From Poindextera sp963706385 (GTDB lineage: Bacteria; Pseudomonadota; Alphaproteobacteria; Caulobacterales; Caulobacteraceae): DNA of 64,000 nt. Made by a program: the position numbers and the translations under genes. Under the pieces are notes generated by a model. That model was given only the letters and a program-made list of their open reading frames with translations. It was not told the DNA's origin and did not search any database. Shown in pieces: positions 16,953 to 28,479 of the stretch (its first letter is position 1; each line of letters begins with the position of its first letter). The DNA is taken from the NCBI GenBank assembly GCA_963706385.1, contig OY970153.1, positions 2,480,001 through 2,544,000 of the forward strand. Direction: 5' to 3'.

Positions 16953-17878
16953 CGCGCGCCATGCGGCCGGTTCTGCTGATGACGATGGCCGCGCTGATCG
17001 CCGCGCCGGCGCCCGTCTTGGCCGCAGGCCTGTTCTCCCGCGCGCCCTCGCAGAATCACGGCGCGGCGACGCCCGACGCCGCCAGGGCCGCGGCGCTGGC
17101 GGCGCAAGTCAGCCAGGCCCTCGACGAGCGGCGATATGTCGACGCCGGCGCGCTGCTTGAACAGGCGGTGGCCGAGGATCTGGGGTCGCCAGAACTGACC
17201 ATCCTCAGCGGCGAACTGCTCCTGGCCCGCGGCCGCTACGCCGATGCGCTGGAGGTCTTCCGCACCGTGGCGGCCGATCCGGCCCAGAAGGCCCGCGCCC
17301 TCGAAGGCGAAGGGCTCGCCCTGTCCCTGCTGGGTCGCTCCGACGAGGCGCTCGCCGACCTCAAGGCGGCCACGGCGCTGAACGCCGGTTTGTGGCGCGC
17401 CTGGAACGGCCTTGGCTCGGAATACGATCTTCGGCGCGATTGGCCGGCCGCGCAGGCGGCGTACGCCAAGGCCCTTGCGGCGCCGGGCGCCAACGCCGCC
17501 ATGGTGCTGAACAACCGCGGTTATTCGCGTCTCCTGCAACGCCGGACGGACGAGGCCGCGGCGGACTTCGTCGCCGCGCTCGAGAAGGACCCCTCGCTCG
17601 CCTCGGCGCGGACCAACCTGCGCCTGACCCTGGCCATGGAAGGGCATTACGACCGCGCCGCCATGACCGGGGTTGGAGACGACCGCGCCGCGGTGCTGAA
17701 CAATGTCGGCGTGGCCGCCGCGATGCGCGGCGACTATGCGCGGGCGGATCTGCTACTCAACCAGGCGATCGCCGCGAAGGGGCAGTTCTACAGCCGGGCT
17801 TCGGAAAATCTGCAGATGACGCGCGAACTCGCCGCGCACAGCGCCGAAACGGCGACTGGGGTCAATGCCGCTCCCTGA
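16949..17878 (+). CDS. tadD: TadD-like tetratricopeptide protein
   Basis: Protein of 309 residues starting at ATG 16949, overlapping the upstream stop; longer upstream frame is only a shadow. The signal peptide ends near PVLA-AG. Successive TPR units follow: DERRYVDAGALLEQAV, GRYADALEVFRTVA, GRSDEALADLKAATAL, DWPAAQAAYAKALA, RRTDEAAADFVAALE and GDYARADLLLNQAI. TadD proteins help assemble the secretin in Tad systems. The last 14 bases overlap cpaA. Confidence 0.83.
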   Translation: MTRAMRPVLLMTMAALIAAPAPVLAAGLFSRAPSQNHGAATPDAARAAALAAQVSQALDERRYVDAGALLEQAVAEDLGSPELTILSGELLLARGRYADALEVFRTVAADPAQKARALEGEGLALSLLGRSDEALADLKAATALNAGLWRAWNGLGSEYDLRRDWPAAQAAYAKALAAPGANAAMVLNNRGYSRLLQRRTDEAAADFVAALEKDPSLASARTNLRLTLAMEGHYDRAAMTGVGDDRAAVLNNVGVAAAMRGDYARADLLLNQAIAAKGQFYSRASENLQMTRELAAHSAETATGVNAAP

Positions 17879-18368
17879 ATTCGGACGCTGGATCGTCGCC
17901 GGCTTGCTCACCCTGACTCTCATCTGGGCGGCCGTCAGCGACATCAGGACCCGCACGATTCCGAATTGGACCGTTCTGGCTGTCATCGGCCTTTTCGTCC
18001 CATGGGCGCTGTTGAATTGGGGGCCTTGGGCCGAGCACGCGCTAATGGCGGGCGTCATCGCCCTGGCCGTGGGCGTCGGACTGTATGCCTTGGGCGTTGT
18101 CGGCGCCGGTGACGCGAAACTGTTCGCCGCCGTCGCCCTGTTCACCGGCCTGGATCATCTTTTGACGCTGGGCCTAGCGACGTCCCTGGCCGGCGGAGTG
18201 ATCGCCATCGTGAGTTTGGCGTTACGACCGCGAAGGGCATTGGTCATGTTCGCCCTGCGGGGCAAGGGCGACTTCGGTCGCGGAATTCCATACGGCGTCG
18301 CGATTGCTATCGCCGCCATTTTGTTGGTGTGGGTCGCGTTACTCAACCTGTCCGGTTTGTCGATTTAA
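17865..18368 (+). CDS. cpaA: prepilin peptidase CpaA/TadV (A24 aspartic protease)
   Basis: Protein of 167 residues with five to six membrane segments. The catalytic Asp pair is visible: D26 in SDIRTRTIPN and D83 in GAGDAKLF, the GxGD motif of A24 type IV prepilin peptidases. The short form without the methylase half is normal for TadV/CpaA. It cleaves the Flp and TadE-type prepilins after Gly. In Caulobacter cpaA lies at the front of the cluster; here it is last. Confidence 0.92.
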   Translation: MPLPEFGRWIVAGLLTLTLIWAAVSDIRTRTIPNWTVLAVIGLFVPWALLNWGPWAEHALMAGVIALAVGVGLYALGVVGAGDAKLFAAVALFTGLDHLLTLGLATSLAGGVIAIVSLALRPRRALVMFALRGKGDFGRGIPYGVAIAIAAILLVWVALLNLSGLSI

Positions 18369-18547
18369 GTGGTCGTGCGGCGCGGGCGGATTGGCGTTGG
18401 CGCTTGAGGATAGCCTGCTGGGCTTAGCGTCGTCGGTTCGGTAGGGTGTCCCCGCCATCCCATTCCGTCACGAAAGCTTGCCTGGACGCGGCCCGCGCGC
18501 TGGAGCACAAGCCGGCGTCGAGGGGGTCGTTTGCCGGGAGGCGCCCC

Positions 18548-18757
18548 ATGATTGATGCGATCCGCCTGCCCCCCACCGTCACCGTCGGCCCGACGTCGGT
18601 GGCGGTCAGCGTCCTCACCCCGGACGGCGCGACGGTCGAGATCAGCCTGCAACGCCTGCGCGGCCTGGCCGCCCTGCCGCCCGAACAGGTGGCCCAGCGC
18701 GCCCGGCGACTGGCCCTCGGCGCGCTTGAGGCCGCCGCCGCGTCGCTGACCCATTAG
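18548..18757 (+). CDS. small hypothetical protein
   Basis: Protein of 69 residues from ATG 18548 with GGGAGG 7 bases upstream; an upstream GTG at 18446 is in frame but unlikely. Sequence MIDAIRLPPTVTVG... with a beta-rich first half and an amphipathic Arg/Ala-rich C-terminal helix. No recognised family and no membrane segment. It is convergent with the next gene, with 4 bases between the ends. Confidence 0.55.
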   Translation: MIDAIRLPPTVTVGPTSVAVSVLTPDGATVEISLQRLRGLAALPPEQVAQRARRLALGALEAAAASLTH

Positions 18758-18761
18758 CCCC

Positions 18762-19256
18762 CTATCGGACCGCCCGCAGCTCGATCTCGCTCACGCCCCA
18801 GACCGAGCGGGGCGGCTTGGGCTCGCCGCCGATCACCAGCCGGTAGGGGCCCTCCTTGTCGTTCAACGGCTGGCCGTCCTCCGTATCGGCCAGGATCACC
18901 GGCTGGCCCTTGAAGCCGATAGCGGTCTCGGCGATGGCCAGGACGGCGATGAAGCCGTCGCGGCCCTTGACGATCACCACCTGGTCCAGCGCCGGGCCGT
19001 GCAGGCGCACCTCCGACGGCGCGCCGACCCGCGCCAGGATCTCGCTCAGCGCCGCCCCGGCGTAGGCGTGGCCGCCGCCCCAGGTCACCGCGACGTCGTA
19101 GCGGCGCATGTCGCGCAGGTCGGATTCGGAAATCACCGCGCTTCGACCGTCGGGTCCCTTGACGGCGATCGTGGCCGGCGGGGTCATCTGGGTGAGTGGC
19201 GGCGGGGCGGCCAGCGCCAGGGCCGCCAGGGCGGCGAGGATCGGGTTCAGGCTCAT
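18762..19256 (-). CDS. exported sulfite-oxidase-like (molybdopterin-binding fold) protein
   Basis: Protein of 164 residues from ATG 19256 with GGAGG upstream; the frame extends to 19499 without support. A signal peptide (ALAALALAA) precedes a domain resembling the oxidoreductase molybdopterin-binding fold: DLRDMRRYDVAVTWGG, GAALSEILARVG and, near the end, PYRLVIGGEPKPPRSVWGVSEIEL. Such small stand-alone domains usually lack the cofactor Cys, and no matching Cys is seen here, so catalysis is doubtful. Confidence 0.65.
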   Translation of the reverse strand: MSLNPILAALAALALAAPPPLTQMTPPATIAVKGPDGRSAVISESDLRDMRRYDVAVTWGGGHAYAGAALSEILARVGAPSEVRLHGPALDQVVIVKGRDGFIAVLAIAETAIGFKGQPVILADTEDGQPLNDKEGPYRLVIGGEPKPPRSVWGVSEIELRAVR

Positions 19257-19431
19257 GCGGCCTCCGGCTTCGGGTCCGCCAGCATGGCATGGCGCGGCGA
19301 TTTTCGCACGGGCGAGAGCCCTTGCCCTGATTTCGCCTTTTGGCCTAGATACGCCCGACCACGGACAAAAACCGCGCCCCGCCGCAAGCTGCGGATCGCG
19401 CCCATGGATGAGAAGATGGAGGGGGGACAGA

Positions 19432-20031
19432 ATGTCGAAGCTGAAGATCGCGGCCGCCGTGCTCGCGGGGGGCCTGTGGCTGGGCGGATGCGCGACCAAG
19501 GACTATGTCGACCAGCACATTTCGCCGGTTCAGGGCCAGGTCACCGATCTGCAGGGTCAGGTGAAGGGCCATGACGCCCGGCTCGGCCAGATCGACGCCC
19601 ACCTGGCTCAGCTCGACCAGAACACGCGCGACGCGCTGGCGCGCGCCGAGGCGGCCGGCAAGCTGTCGAGCGGCAAGTTCGACTACTCCATGGTGCTGAC
19701 GGACGACGCGGCCAAGTTCCGGACCAACGGCTCGACCCTGTCGAGCGACGCGGCGGCCAAGCTGAGCGATTTCGCCGCCCGGCTGAAGGGCGAGAACAAG
19801 AACGTCTATCTGGAGATCCAGGGCTACACCGACGCCACCGGCAAGCCGGCCGCGAACTATCGTCTGGGCGCGGAGCGCGCCGAGGCGGTCCGCCGCTGCC
19901 TGAACAAGCAGGGCGTGGCGCTGAACCGGATGGCGACCATCTCCTACGGCCAGGATGATCCGGTCGCCTCCAACAAGACCCGCGCCGGCCGCGCCCAGAA
20001 CCGCCGGGTGGTGATCGTCGTCCTGGAATAG
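19432..20031 (+). CDS. OmpA-family peptidoglycan-binding lipoprotein
   Basis: Protein of 199 residues from ATG 19432 with a GAGGGGGG site. The lipoprotein signal ends LGGC (Cys near residue 20). Residues 25-75 form a coiled-coil-like stretch (VTDLQGQVKGHDARLGQIDA), and residues about 90-199 are an OmpA C-terminal domain with EIQGYTDATGKPAANYRLGA and AERAEAVRRCL, the NxxL...R motif that holds peptidoglycan. It probably tethers the outer membrane to the wall. A longer frame from 19108 is not supported. Confidence 0.87.
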   Translation: MSKLKIAAAVLAGGLWLGGCATKDYVDQHISPVQGQVTDLQGQVKGHDARLGQIDAHLAQLDQNTRDALARAEAAGKLSSGKFDYSMVLTDDAAKFRTNGSTLSSDAAAKLSDFAARLKGENKNVYLEIQGYTDATGKPAANYRLGAERAEAVRRCLNKQGVALNRMATISYGQDDPVASNKTRAGRAQNRRVVIVVLE

Positions 20032-20161
20032 GGCGAGCCTTCCGATCCATGGTCCGGGTCGGCGCGAGCGGCGTCAATCCGCTTGCGCTCGCGCTCCTAG
20101 AGGCGTATCGCGCCGGCCGGTGACCGCCCGGGCCCCCCGGCGCCCTCGGAGCCCCTGCAGA

Positions 20162-22134
20162 ATGACTGGCGAAGCCCCGCTCGCCGCCCATTCCCCCGCC
20201 CCCAGCGCCCCGACCCAGACCCCAGCGAGCCCCGCCGCGCCGAATGGCCACGGCGGCCCGTTCTGGTCGATGGCGATAGGCGCGGTCGGCGTGGTGTTCG
20301 GCGACATCGGCACCAGCCCGCTCTACGCCTTCCGCCAGGCCCTGGCTCAGGCGGCCCAGGGCGGGGTCCATGTCGACGCGGCCTACGGCGTGGTCTCGCT
20401 GGCGCTCTGGGCGCTGATCCTGGTGGTCACGGTCAAATACGTGCTGTTCTTGATGCGGGCCGACAACCGCGGCGAGGGCGGGGTGCTGTCGCTGATGGCC
20501 CTGGCCCAGGCGGCGATCGGGCGGCGCACCGTGCTGGTCTTCGCCCTCGGCGGCATCGGCGCGGCTCTGTTCTACGGCGATTCGATCATCACCCCGGCGA
20601 TCTCGGTGCTGTCGGCGGTCGAGGGGCTGAAGACCGTGCCGGCGCTGGCCTCCTCGGTCTCGCTCGGCGTGGTGATCGTCACCAGCCTGGCGATCCTGAC
20701 CGTGCTGTTCGCCGTCCAGTCGCGCGGCACCGCCAAGGTGGCGGTGTTCTTCGGGCCGGTGCTGGTGGTCTGGTTCGCGGCGATCGCGGGGTTCGGGGTG
20801 ATGCATATCATCCATGCGCCGGGCATCCTTCTGGCGATCAGCCCGACCTACGCGGTGGGCTTTCTGTTGCATCACGGCTTCGTCAGCCTGCTGGTGCTGG
20901 GCTCGGTGTTCCTGACCGTGACCGGGGCCGAGGCGCTGTACGCCGACATGGGCCATTTCGGGCGTTGGCCGATCCAGGCCGCCTGGCTGTTCCTGGCGCT
21001 GCCCTGCCTGATGCTGAACTATCTGGGCCAGGGCGCCTTCGTGCTGGAGACCCTGCGCGCGGCCCACGGCGCGCCGGTCGGCGACGTCGACTGGTTCTTC
21101 CAGATGACCCCGGCGGCGCTGCGCGCGCCGATGGTGATCCTGGCCACCGCCGCCACGGTGATCGCCAGCCAAGCGGTGATCACCGGCGCCTTCTCGCTGA
21201 CCAACCAGGCCATGCAGCTCGGCCTGCTGCCGCGCATGGTGGTGCGGCGCACCTCCGAGACCCAGGCCGGCCAGATCTACCTGCCCCAGATCAACATGAT
21301 GCTGGCGGTCGGCGTGGTGCTGCTGATCGCGGTGTTCAAGAGCTCCGACGCCCTGGGCCAGGCCTATGGCTTCGCGGTGACCGGCACCATGGCGGTGACC
21401 ACCTCGCTGGCCTTCATCGTCGTCACCCGGCAATGGCGCTGGCCGCTGATCGGCGCGGTGGCGATGATCGGGCCGATGCTGACGCTGGACCTGATCTTCC
21501 TGGGGGCCAATTCGCTGAAGCTCATGTCGGGCGCGGCCCTGCCGCTGGTGATGGGCGCGGCGCTGTTCGTCGTCATGGCCACCTGGGTGCGCGGCAACGA
21601 CATCGTCAACCGCAAGCTCCAGCGCGACGCCCCGCCGCTGGCCGACTTCGTCGCCATGCTCGCCGCCCGCCCGCCCCACCGGGTTTCCGGCGCCGCGGTC
21701 TATCTGACCGCCGACCCCGACCATGCGCCCGGCGCCTTGTTGCACAACCTCAAGCACAACAAGGTGCTGCATCAGCGGAACATCATCCTGACCGTGCGGA
21801 CCGTCGAGATCCCCGCGTCGCCGAGACCGAGCGGGTCAGCGTCGAGCGGATCAACGACGACTTCCAGCGGGTGATCGTCCGCTACGGCTTCATGGAATCG
21901 CCGAACATTCCCAAGGCCCTGGCCGCCTGCAAGACGCAGGGCCTGGTCTACGAGGCGATGTCGACCTCCTTCTTCCTCGGCCGCAAGACCGTGGTCGCCA
22001 GCCCGCGCAAGGGTCTTGGCCGGCTGCAGGACCGCCTGTTCATCCTGCTCAGCAAGAACGCCGCCAATCCCACCGACTTCTTCCAGATCCCGGCCGGCCG
22101 GGTGCTGGAGATGGGCGGCCAGGTCAGCCTCTAG
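20162..22134 (+). pseudogene. kup: Kup potassium transporter, broken by a one-base deletion
   Basis: From ATG 20162 the frame encodes a Kup/HAK transporter: GAVGVVFGDIGTSPLYAFRQ near residues 40-59, about twelve membrane helices, and the cytoplasmic tail up to TVRTVEIP. At the C run 21811-21814 the frame is lost and ends at 21874. The continuation (RVAETERVSVERINDDFQRV to the end GGQVSL, stop 22134) lies in the frame reached by adding one C. With that base the protein would be about 657 residues, the family length. Loss of the tail would leave the membrane part intact, so partial function is possible. Confidence 0.85.
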
Positions 22135-22186
22135 GGGCGTCGCCCGCGCTTGACCCGCGCCGGCGTGGGCGTAGTCTCGCCTCATT

Positions 22187-22274
22187 CTCCGGGGCGCCCC
22201 GCCAGAGGGGCTGAGAGGCGGCCGCAGCCGCGACCCGCTGAACCTGATCCGGGTCATGCCGGCGAAGGGAGAGA
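22187..22274 (+). promoter_or_regulatory. TPP riboswitch (thi-box) upstream of thiC
   Basis: The conserved blocks are visible in order: CTCCGGGGCGCC closing stem, GGGGCTGAGAGGC (pyrimidine-sensing arm), ACCCGCTGAACCTGATCCGG, and GGGTCATGCCGGCGAAGGGAG closing the P1 stem. It ends 62 bases before the thiC start. By known mechanism thiamine pyrophosphate binding would lower thiC expression, here probably at translation or by early termination. Confidence 0.95.
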
Positions 22275-22336
22275 AACGGGCCGTCCGGTCCCTTGTCCCC
22301 CCTCGCGTTGTGGCCTCGTTCCGATGGAGCACGGCG

Positions 22337-24160
<1,824 letters not shown>

Positions 24161-24165
24161 GTGCC

Positions 24166-24891
24166 CTAGCTCGGCGTCAGCTCCGTCAGCGAGCGGATGA
24201 TCCGATCGGGCCTCGCCGCGGTGTCCGCCGGCAGGCCGGCGCCGTAGGGATCGCACCAGATCGCATGAATCCCCAGCTTCTGCGGCGCGGCCACCTCCCA
24301 TTCGAGGTTGTCGCCGACGATCCAGGCCTGACGCGGGGCGGCGTCCAGGGCGTCCAACGCATGGCGATAGGCGCGCGGCTCGGGCTTGCCGAAGCCGCAT
24401 TCGCCCTCGACCTGCACATGGTCGAAGCGGCGGGCGAGGTCGAAGCGGTCGATCTTGGCCCGCTGGATCTCGCCGGGACCGTTGGTGATCAGCGCCATCC
24501 GCACGCCCGCGGCCCGCAGGGCGTCGAGGGTCTCGACCGCGCCGGGGAAGGGCTTGATCCGCCCGGTCCGCAGGGCGTGGAAGGCGTCGGCGAACCGGCG
24601 GGCCGCGTCCGGGGTCAGGCCGCGGGCCCCGGCGGCCGACAGCTCGGCGAAGGCCTCCTCCACCGCCACGTACCGCGCCTCGGTCACGCGCATGCGCCAG
24701 GCGTCCTGGCGGGCCTTGTCGGACCAGAAGGCGGCAAGCCGCGCCTCCACCGTCCGAGCCAGGGCCTCGGCGGTCGGATCGCCGCCCGCGCCCACGAAGT
24801 CCTGGGCCACGGCGAGCAGTTGCTCCGGCCGGCGGCCGAAGGTCAGGATGGTCTCGTCGAGATCGAACAGGATCGCACGCGGCGGGGTCAT
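24166..24891 (-). CDS. HAD-superfamily hydrolase
   Basis: Protein of 241 residues. Motif I is FDLDETI with nucleophile D10 and acid D12; motif II is the TNG in LITNGPGEIQ; the motif III Lys is in FGKPEPR; motif IV is GDNLEWEV. A helical cap domain occupies about residues 20-90. This is the YjjG/FCP1-like haloacid dehalogenase class, usually small-molecule phosphatases; the substrate cannot be told. It is convergent with thiC with 5 bases between stops. Confidence 0.88.
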   Translation of the reverse strand: MTPPRAILFDLDETILTFGRRPEQLLAVAQDFVGAGGDPTAEALARTVEARLAAFWSDKARQDAWRMRVTEARYVAVEEAFAELSAAGARGLTPDAARRFADAFHALRTGRIKPFPGAVETLDALRAAGVRMALITNGPGEIQRAKIDRFDLARRFDHVQVEGECGFGKPEPRAYRHALDALDAAPRQAWIVGDNLEWEVAAPQKLGIHAIWCDPYGAGLPADTAARPDRIIRSLTELTPS

Positions 24892-24974
24892 GAACGCAGT
24901 CTAGCACACGGGCGCGGCCTCGCCTTGACCGGCGCCGGCGGCTCCGGGATGGTGAGGCGGCGGAGGGTCGCTCA

Positions 24975-26765
24975 ATGGGTCTGTGGGCGCGGGTTCGGCG
25001 CGAGTTCAAGTTTCTCGGGGCGCTGATCCGGACCTTGCGGCGGGTGGGCTCGATTTCCAGCCAATCCAGCCAGTTGATCTGCGACGATCTCGAAGCGGCG
25101 GCGGACGCCTGGCGCGAGCGGTGCGCGATCAGCTTCGACGGCGCGGAGCTGACCTACGGCGAGCTGGACGCGCTGGCCAACCGCTACGCCCACTGGGCGA
25201 TCGAGCACGGCCTGCGCCGCGGTCACGCCGTGGCCCTGTTCATGGCCAACCGCGCCGACTACCTGGCGGTCTGGTGGGGCCTGTCCAAGGTCGGGGTGGC
25301 CACGGCGCTGATCAACAGCAACCTCGCCGGCGAGCCGCTGGCCCACTGCCTGAACATCGCCGGCGCCGACCATGCGATCACCGACGTCGAGGGCGCCCCG
25401 CGCATCGCGGCGCTGGGCGAGGCGTTGCGGCGGCGCCTGACGGTCTGGAGCCTCGACGAGGCGCACGGCGAGCAGCGCGACCTGACCCAGGCGCTGAAGA
25501 GCTGCGGCGCGCTGCGGCCCGACCGCTCGATCCGCGCGGGCATCCTCGCCGGCGAGACCGCGCTCTACATCTACACCTCCGGCACCACCGGCCCGCCCAA
25601 GGCGGCCAAGGTCACCCACGCGCGCGCCCAGCTCTACATGCGCGGCTTCGCGGCGGCGACGGGCGCGCGGGCCAGCGACCGCATCTATGTCGCCCTGCCG
25701 CTGTATCACGCCACCGGCGGGCTGTGCGCCGCCGGCGCGGCGCTGCTGAACGGCGGCGCCATGGTGCTGCGGAGCAAATTCTCGGCCCGCCAGTTCTGGG
25801 ACGACATCCACGCCGAGCGCTGCACCATGTTCGTCTACATCGGCGAGCTCTGCCGCTATCTGGCGAACCAGCCCGAGCAGCCGGTCGAGCGGGGCCACGC
25901 CCTGCGCCTGGCGTTCGGCAACGGCCTGGGCCTCGAGGTGTGGGAGGCCATCCAGGCCCGTTTCGCCATCCCCGAGATCCTCGAGTTCTACGGCTCGACC
26001 GAGGGCAACGTCTCGCTGTTCAATTTCGACGGCAAACCCGGCGCGATCGGCCGCGTGCCGCCTTATCTGCGCGGCCGCTTCAACGTGCGGCTGGTGGGCT
26101 TCGACGTCGAGACCGAGACGCCGATCCGCGGGGCCGACGGCCTGTGCCGCGAGACCCGTCCGGGCGAGGTGGGCGAATGCATCGGCCAGATCCGCGACCG
26201 CGACGCGCGGGCCGAGTTCGCCGGCTACGCCGACACGGCGGCCAGCGAGAAGAAGATCCTGCGCGACGTGTTTAGCCGCGGCGACGCCTGGTTCGCCACC
26301 GGCGATCTGATGCGCCAGGACGACGAGGGCTATTTCTACTTCGTCGACCGCATCGGCGACACCTTCCGCTGGAAGGGCGAGAACGTCTCGACCAGCGAGG
26401 TGGCCGAACAGCTTTCGCTGCTGCCGGGGGTGAAGGAGGCCACGGTCTACGGCGTCAAGGTCACGGGCCAGGATGGCCGCGCCGGCATGGCCTCGCTGGT
26501 GGTCGCGCCGGACTTCGACATCACCGCCTTCGCCGCCGGGGTCGACGCGCGGCTCGCCTCCTACGCCCGGCCGGTGTTCGTGCGCCTGCAGCCGGAGATC
26601 GCCACCACCGGCACCTTCAAGTACCGCAAGCTGGACTTGGTGGCCGAGGGCTTCGATCCGGCGGTGATCCGCCAGCCGCTCTATGTCCGCGCCACGGGCA
26701 AGGGCTATATGAGGCTGACCAAGGCGGTGTTCGCCAAGATCGCGGCGGGGGAGATGCGGGTTTAG
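24975..26765 (+). CDS. long-chain acyl-CoA synthetase (FATP-like)
   Basis: Protein of 596 residues, ANL superfamily. The AMP-binding motif YIYTSGTTGPPKAAK is near residues 197-211, EFYGSTEGNVSLFNF near 337, and the hinge/adenylation motif DGYFYFVDRIGDTFRWKGENVST near 455-475. The GSTEGN signature is typical of very-long-chain acyl-CoA synthetases and fatty-acid transport proteins. It activates fatty acids for degradation or lipid remodelling. GGAGG lies 8 bases before ATG 24975. Confidence 0.9.
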   Translation: MGLWARVRREFKFLGALIRTLRRVGSISSQSSQLICDDLEAAADAWRERCAISFDGAELTYGELDALANRYAHWAIEHGLRRGHAVALFMANRADYLAVWWGLSKVGVATALINSNLAGEPLAHCLNIAGADHAITDVEGAPRIAALGEALRRRLTVWSLDEAHGEQRDLTQALKSCGALRPDRSIRAGILAGETALYIYTSGTTGPPKAAKVTHARAQLYMRGFAAATGARASDRIYVALPLYHATGGLCAAGAALLNGGAMVLRSKFSARQFWDDIHAERCTMFVYIGELCRYLANQPEQPVERGHALRLAFGNGLGLEVWEAIQARFAIPEILEFYGSTEGNVSLFNFDGKPGAIGRVPPYLRGRFNVRLVGFDVETETPIRGADGLCRETRPGEVGECIGQIRDRDARAEFAGYADTAASEKKILRDVFSRGDAWFATGDLMRQDDEGYFYFVDRIGDTFRWKGENVSTSEVAEQLSLLPGVKEATVYGVKVTGQDGRAGMASLVVAPDFDITAFAAGVDARLASYARPVFVRLQPEIATTGTFKYRKLDLVAEGFDPAVIRQPLYVRATGKGYMRLTKAVFAKIAAGEMRV

Positions 26766-26819
26766 GGCGCCGACGTCCCGCGCGCCCGCCGCGAGCCCTT
26801 CACGAAAGGTCGGAAAGAC

Positions 26820-27422
26820 ATGACGGAGAGCGTATGGTCCGACACTGCGTCCTGGGTTCAGGCGATCGGCACGATCGCGGCGGTCATCGGCGCCGCCTGG
26901 GTGGCGGCCAGCGACTCGCGGGCCAGCCGCCGTCGAGAGGAACGCGTCCGCGAGGAGACCCAGCGAAGAGAGGAGCAATCGGCGCTGTCGGCCAAGACCG
27001 CAGCGTTGAATCTGGCCATCCTCGCGGTGACCCAGATCCACGATCTTCACCTTCTATTGCGCGATGAGGCTCGACGCGGGCGCATCGCGAGGGTGTCGCC
27101 CAGCCACGCCCTGCTCGCCACGGAGCGCCTGTTGACGGCGTTTTCGATCCAATCCCTGGGCGACGCCTCCGCGATGGTCGCGTTTTCGCGTTTTCCGAGC
27201 GCGTTGGCGGCGGCGGCGGAGGTCTACGCCAATCTCGAGAAGGCGGTGCGGGCGGCCGAAGAGACCGAACGCGGCGGCGTCTTCGCCGAGTACGGCAAGC
27301 AGATGGCCCAGTTGGACAATGCGGCGAAGCGCCGTCTGCAGGAGCTCAAGAACGCCTTGAAACTGGAGACGGACCTCCAAACCCCGGCGACGGGTGTCGA
27401 GGCCCGCGACGAAGCCGGGTGA
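26820..27422 (+). CDS. hypothetical single-pass membrane protein
   Basis: Protein of 200 residues. One N-terminal membrane helix (WVQAIGTIAAVIGAAWVAA, residues 12-30) is followed by a highly charged Arg/Glu helix (residues 33-55) and a helical cytoplasmic domain. The start has GGAAAG 5-6 bases before ATG. I do not recognise a family. Same strand as the acyl-CoA synthetase, 54 bases downstream. Confidence 0.65.
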   Translation: MTESVWSDTASWVQAIGTIAAVIGAAWVAASDSRASRRREERVREETQRREEQSALSAKTAALNLAILAVTQIHDLHLLLRDEARRGRIARVSPSHALLATERLLTAFSIQSLGDASAMVAFSRFPSALAAAAEVYANLEKAVRAAEETERGGVFAEYGKQMAQLDNAAKRRLQELKNALKLETDLQTPATGVEARDEAG

Positions 27423-27552
27423 GGTCGTTCAAGCGCGCCGCCTTCTATCGGGGGTGTCGGGATGGGAGCCAGCGGCGCTCGACGATAAGCCGCCCGGCTC
27501 CGCCTGTGCGGGGAGGAGCGGGAAAACCATCGATCCAAGTCGGGCGGGCGCT

Positions 27553-28431
27553 CTAGATCCTCGGCTTCAGCGCCGGCCCGCCCTGGCTGTAGTCGCCGAA
27601 CGGCCCGTCGCGTTCGGCCACGGCCGCGGAGACGCCTTTCGTGCGCGCGGTCTCGACGAAGGCGTCCGCCTCGTGGGTGTTGCGCATGATCACGTCGAAG
27701 ATCGGCCCGATCTGGGCGGTGTGCTGCGCGCCCATCTGATCGAACACCTGGTTGGTGATGAACTTCATCGCCGCCAGCTGGGTGACCGGAATGCCGGCCA
27801 GCTTCCTCGCATAGGCCCAGGCCTTGTCGTGCAGCTCCTCCAGCGGATAGGCGAAGTTGATCAGCCCGATCTCCGCCGCCTCCTTGCCGCTGACCGATTC
27901 GCCGGTCAGGGCGTAGTGCTTGGCCCGGGTCAGACCCAGCCGATAGACCCACATGCCGGTCAGGTGGCAGCCCCAGACCCGCGCATAGGGCGTGCCGAAG
28001 CGGGCGTCCTCGGCGGCGATCACGATGTCGCCCAACAGCGCGTATTCCGAGCCGCCGCCGACGCACCAGCCCTGCACCTTGACCACCACCGGCTTCGGGC
28101 AGCGCCACAGGCTCATGAACTTCTGCGTCGGCCCCATGTGCGGGCTCAGGTTCATCATCATGTCGAGGCCGATGTCGTATTCGCCGTCGACGTGAAAGCC
28201 GTAGTCCTCGTGGTGCTCCAGGCCGCCCGAGAAGTCGTAGCCGGCGCAGAACGATTTTCCGGCGCCTTGCAGGAACACCACCCGCACCTCGCGGTCGCGC
28301 GTGGCGGCCTCCAGCGCCTTGTCCACCTCCTCGGGCATCGGCGGGCGGATGGTGTTGAACTTGTCGGGACGGTTCAGGGTGATGACCGCGATGCGGTCGA
28401 TCGTCTCATAGGTGATGGTCGAGAAGTCCAT
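27553..28431 (-). CDS. crotonase-family enoyl-CoA hydratase/isomerase
   Basis: Protein of 292 residues from ATG 28431, which has GGAGG 6 bases upstream; ATG 28452 also stays in frame. IAVITLNRPDKFNTIRPPMPEEV starts the crotonase fold, GAGKSFCAGYDFSGG forms the oxyanion-hole region, and KVQGWCVGGGSEYALLGDIVIA is the second oxyanion segment. The family hydrates or isomerises acyl-CoA thioesters; the exact substrate is not evident. Confidence 0.88.
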   Translation of the reverse strand: MDFSTITYETIDRIAVITLNRPDKFNTIRPPMPEEVDKALEAATRDREVRVVFLQGAGKSFCAGYDFSGGLEHHEDYGFHVDGEYDIGLDMMMNLSPHMGPTQKFMSLWRCPKPVVVKVQGWCVGGGSEYALLGDIVIAAEDARFGTPYARVWGCHLTGMWVYRLGLTRAKHYALTGESVSGKEAAEIGLINFAYPLEELHDKAWAYARKLAGIPVTQLAAMKFITNQVFDQMGAQHTAQIGPIFDVIMRNTHEADAFVETARTKGVSAAVAERDGPFGDYSQGGPALKPRI

Positions 28432-28479
28432 GCCGGCCTCCAGGGTGGTCATCGCCAAGCCGGGCGCGCATCTTTGCTC

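Noticed and set aside
19541..21772. 743-residue open frame antisense to kup
   Set aside because: Low-complexity His/Gln/Arg composition and no domain; mirrors third-position GC of kup.
22256..22336. upstream ATG start for thiC
   Set aside because: The codon lies in the conserved 3' part of the TPP riboswitch; ATG 22337 has a ribosome site and matches the family N-terminus.
24972..27050. 692-residue open frame on the minus strand
   Set aside because: Antisense shadow of the acyl-CoA synthetase gene.
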